Under the pieces are notes generated by a model. The model did not search any database and was not told the DNA's origin. It worked only from the letters and a program-made list of their open reading frames with translations. Shown piece by piece: positions 4,599 through 5,146 of a stretch of 5,146 bases of DNA. Made by a program: the position numbers and the translations under genes. This DNA comes from an archaeon. GTDB lineage: Archaea; Nanobdellota; Nanobdellia; Pacearchaeales; GW2011-AR1. Positions within the stretch are counted from its first letter, which is position 1, and each line of letters opens with the position of its first letter. The stretch spans positions 1 to 5,146 of the forward strand of contig DAIENA010000033.1 of NCBI GenBank assembly GCA_027341315.1. Direction: 5' to 3'.

Positions 4599-5146
4599 TT
4601 AACTGCATCTCCATAAATCTTTTTTAACTTTTTGTTTCTCACTTTAATTGAAAACTTTCCGTCTTTAATAACTTTTAAACAATTTTTTGACATTTTTTCA
4701 CGAAGTTTTTTGTTTTCAATGAGCAAAGAAACTTTTTTTACAAGTTCATAAATTATTTTGGAATTCATTTTCATTGGATCCAAATGTTGGGGCTTGGAAA
4801 TTACAAATCCCGTTTTTCCTTCGTCTACAATCTCTTTTCTTGCAAAACCATCGACGGTAACAATTGGAATTCCAAAACTCATCGCTTCAAGATAAGCAAA
4901 TCCAAAACTGTCTGAATAACCCGGATAAAGAAGAATATGCGAATCGTGATACAAATCGAATAATTTATTTTGTGGGATTAAAGAGTAAAATTTTAGTTTA
5001 TCATTTTGAGAATATTGATTCAAAATTTTTTCAGGAACTTCAGAATTTATTATTCCATAAACATTTTTATATTTTTTTGTTAATTGATTAATTGCTTCTA
5101 ATGCATGCAACCCCCCTTTATTATAAAAATATCTTCCTGAAAAAAT
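4595..5146 (-). CDS. GT4 glycosyltransferase, C-terminal donor-binding domain (5' end outside window)
   Basis: The frame is open from the window edge and gives 183 visible residues to a TGA stop. A TTG at 5110 could be taken as a start, but the 12 codons before it read IFSGRYFYNKGG, the conserved first strand of the GT4 donor domain. The gene therefore continues upstream, and about 180-200 N-terminal residues are missing. Visible motifs are SGRYFYNKGG with the donor-phosphate Arg5 and Lys10, DSFGFAYLEAM (79-89, the E-x7-E motif with Asp79 in place of the first Glu and Glu87 as the second) and GIPIVT (92-97), followed by IVDEGKTGFV (106-115). The C-terminal helix crosses back as in other GT-B enzymes. 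It is a retaining-type glycosyltransferase (family knowledge) that would use an NDP-sugar in the cytoplasm to extend a glycan. It lies directly upstream of, and overlaps, the C-methyltransferase, suggesting the two serve one pathway. Donor and acceptor unknown. Confidence 0.88.
   Translation of the reverse strand: MFSGRYFYNKGGLHALEAINQLTKKYKNVYGIINSEVPEKILNQYSQNDKLKFYSLIPQNKLFDLYHDSHILLYPGYSDSFGFAYLEAMSFGIPIVTVDGFARKEIVDEGKTGFVISKPQHLDPMKMNSKIIYELVKKVSLLIENKKLREKMSKNCLKVIKDGKFSIKVRNKKLKKIYGDAVK
4609..4612 (-). promoter_or_regulatory. Weak Shine-Dalgarno-like GGAG before the C-methyltransferase
   Basis: GGAG (continuing GGAGATG) lies on the minus strand with a 10-base spacer before the ATG at 4598, inside the 3' end of the upstream glycosyltransferase. 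The spacing is slightly long and no other gene in the window has such a motif, so it may be chance (the codons read Tyr-Gly-Asp-Ala). Confidence 0.3.

Noticed and set aside
4864..5091. 75-codon plus-strand open frame
   Set aside because: It is opposite the GT4 E-x7-E region of the minus-strand gene; an antisense shadow.
5108..5110. TTG at 5110 as the start of a short 171-residue glycosyltransferase
   Set aside because: The codons upstream to the window edge encode the conserved SGR...KGG motif, so the gene is a longer one cut by the window.

Overview
This is a very AT-rich, almost fully coding window (only about 53 bases lie outside genes). It most likely comes from an archaeon, and I lean towards a small-genome DPANN lineage (Woesearchaeota/Pacearchaeota/Nanoarchaeota-like). 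The main evidence is an archaeal-style TATA box in the one intergenic gap, about 25 bases upstream of an ATG and with no Shine-Dalgarno motif, as expected for leaderless transcripts. Supporting this are the lysine/isoleucine-rich proteins, the tight ATGA gene junctions and the archaeal look of the sugar enzymes. A CPR/Patescibacteria origin is the main alternative and cannot be excluded without a database search.

Layout: (1) 1-412, minus strand: the N-terminal 137 residues of a sugar-nucleotide pyrophosphorylase (NTP transferase), cut by the window edge. (2) 413-465: a divergent promoter region with a perfect 14-base palindromic TATA element that could serve both sides. (3) 466-3370, plus strand: a three-gene operon joined by 4-base ATGA overlaps. 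It encodes a GDP-mannose-4,6-dehydratase-like extended SDR, a divergent GT4-type glycosyltransferase, and an RmlD-type 4-keto-sugar reductase. (4) 3351-5146, minus strand: a convergent two-gene unit, also joined by ATGA. It encodes the C-terminal part of a canonical GT4 glycosyltransferase (5' end outside the window), then a zinc-finger SAM-dependent sugar C-methyltransferase of the TylC3/TcaB9 type. The two operons overlap tail to tail by 20 bases.

Together the genes look like part of a surface-glycan or glycoprotein locus. A parsimonious model is: sugar-1-phosphate to NDP-sugar (pyrophosphorylase), to NDP-4-keto-6-deoxy-sugar (dehydratase), to a C-methylated 4-keto sugar (methyltransferase), to a C-methyl-6-deoxyhexose (RmlD-like reductase), which the glycosyltransferases then transfer. 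This order is inferred from enzyme families; substrates and end product cannot be read from the sequence. No RNA genes, CRISPR, mobile elements or defence genes were seen. The most notable points are the possible branched-sugar pathway, the palindromic shared TATA box, and unusual active-site substitutions in the first glycosyltransferase and in the C-methyltransferase.
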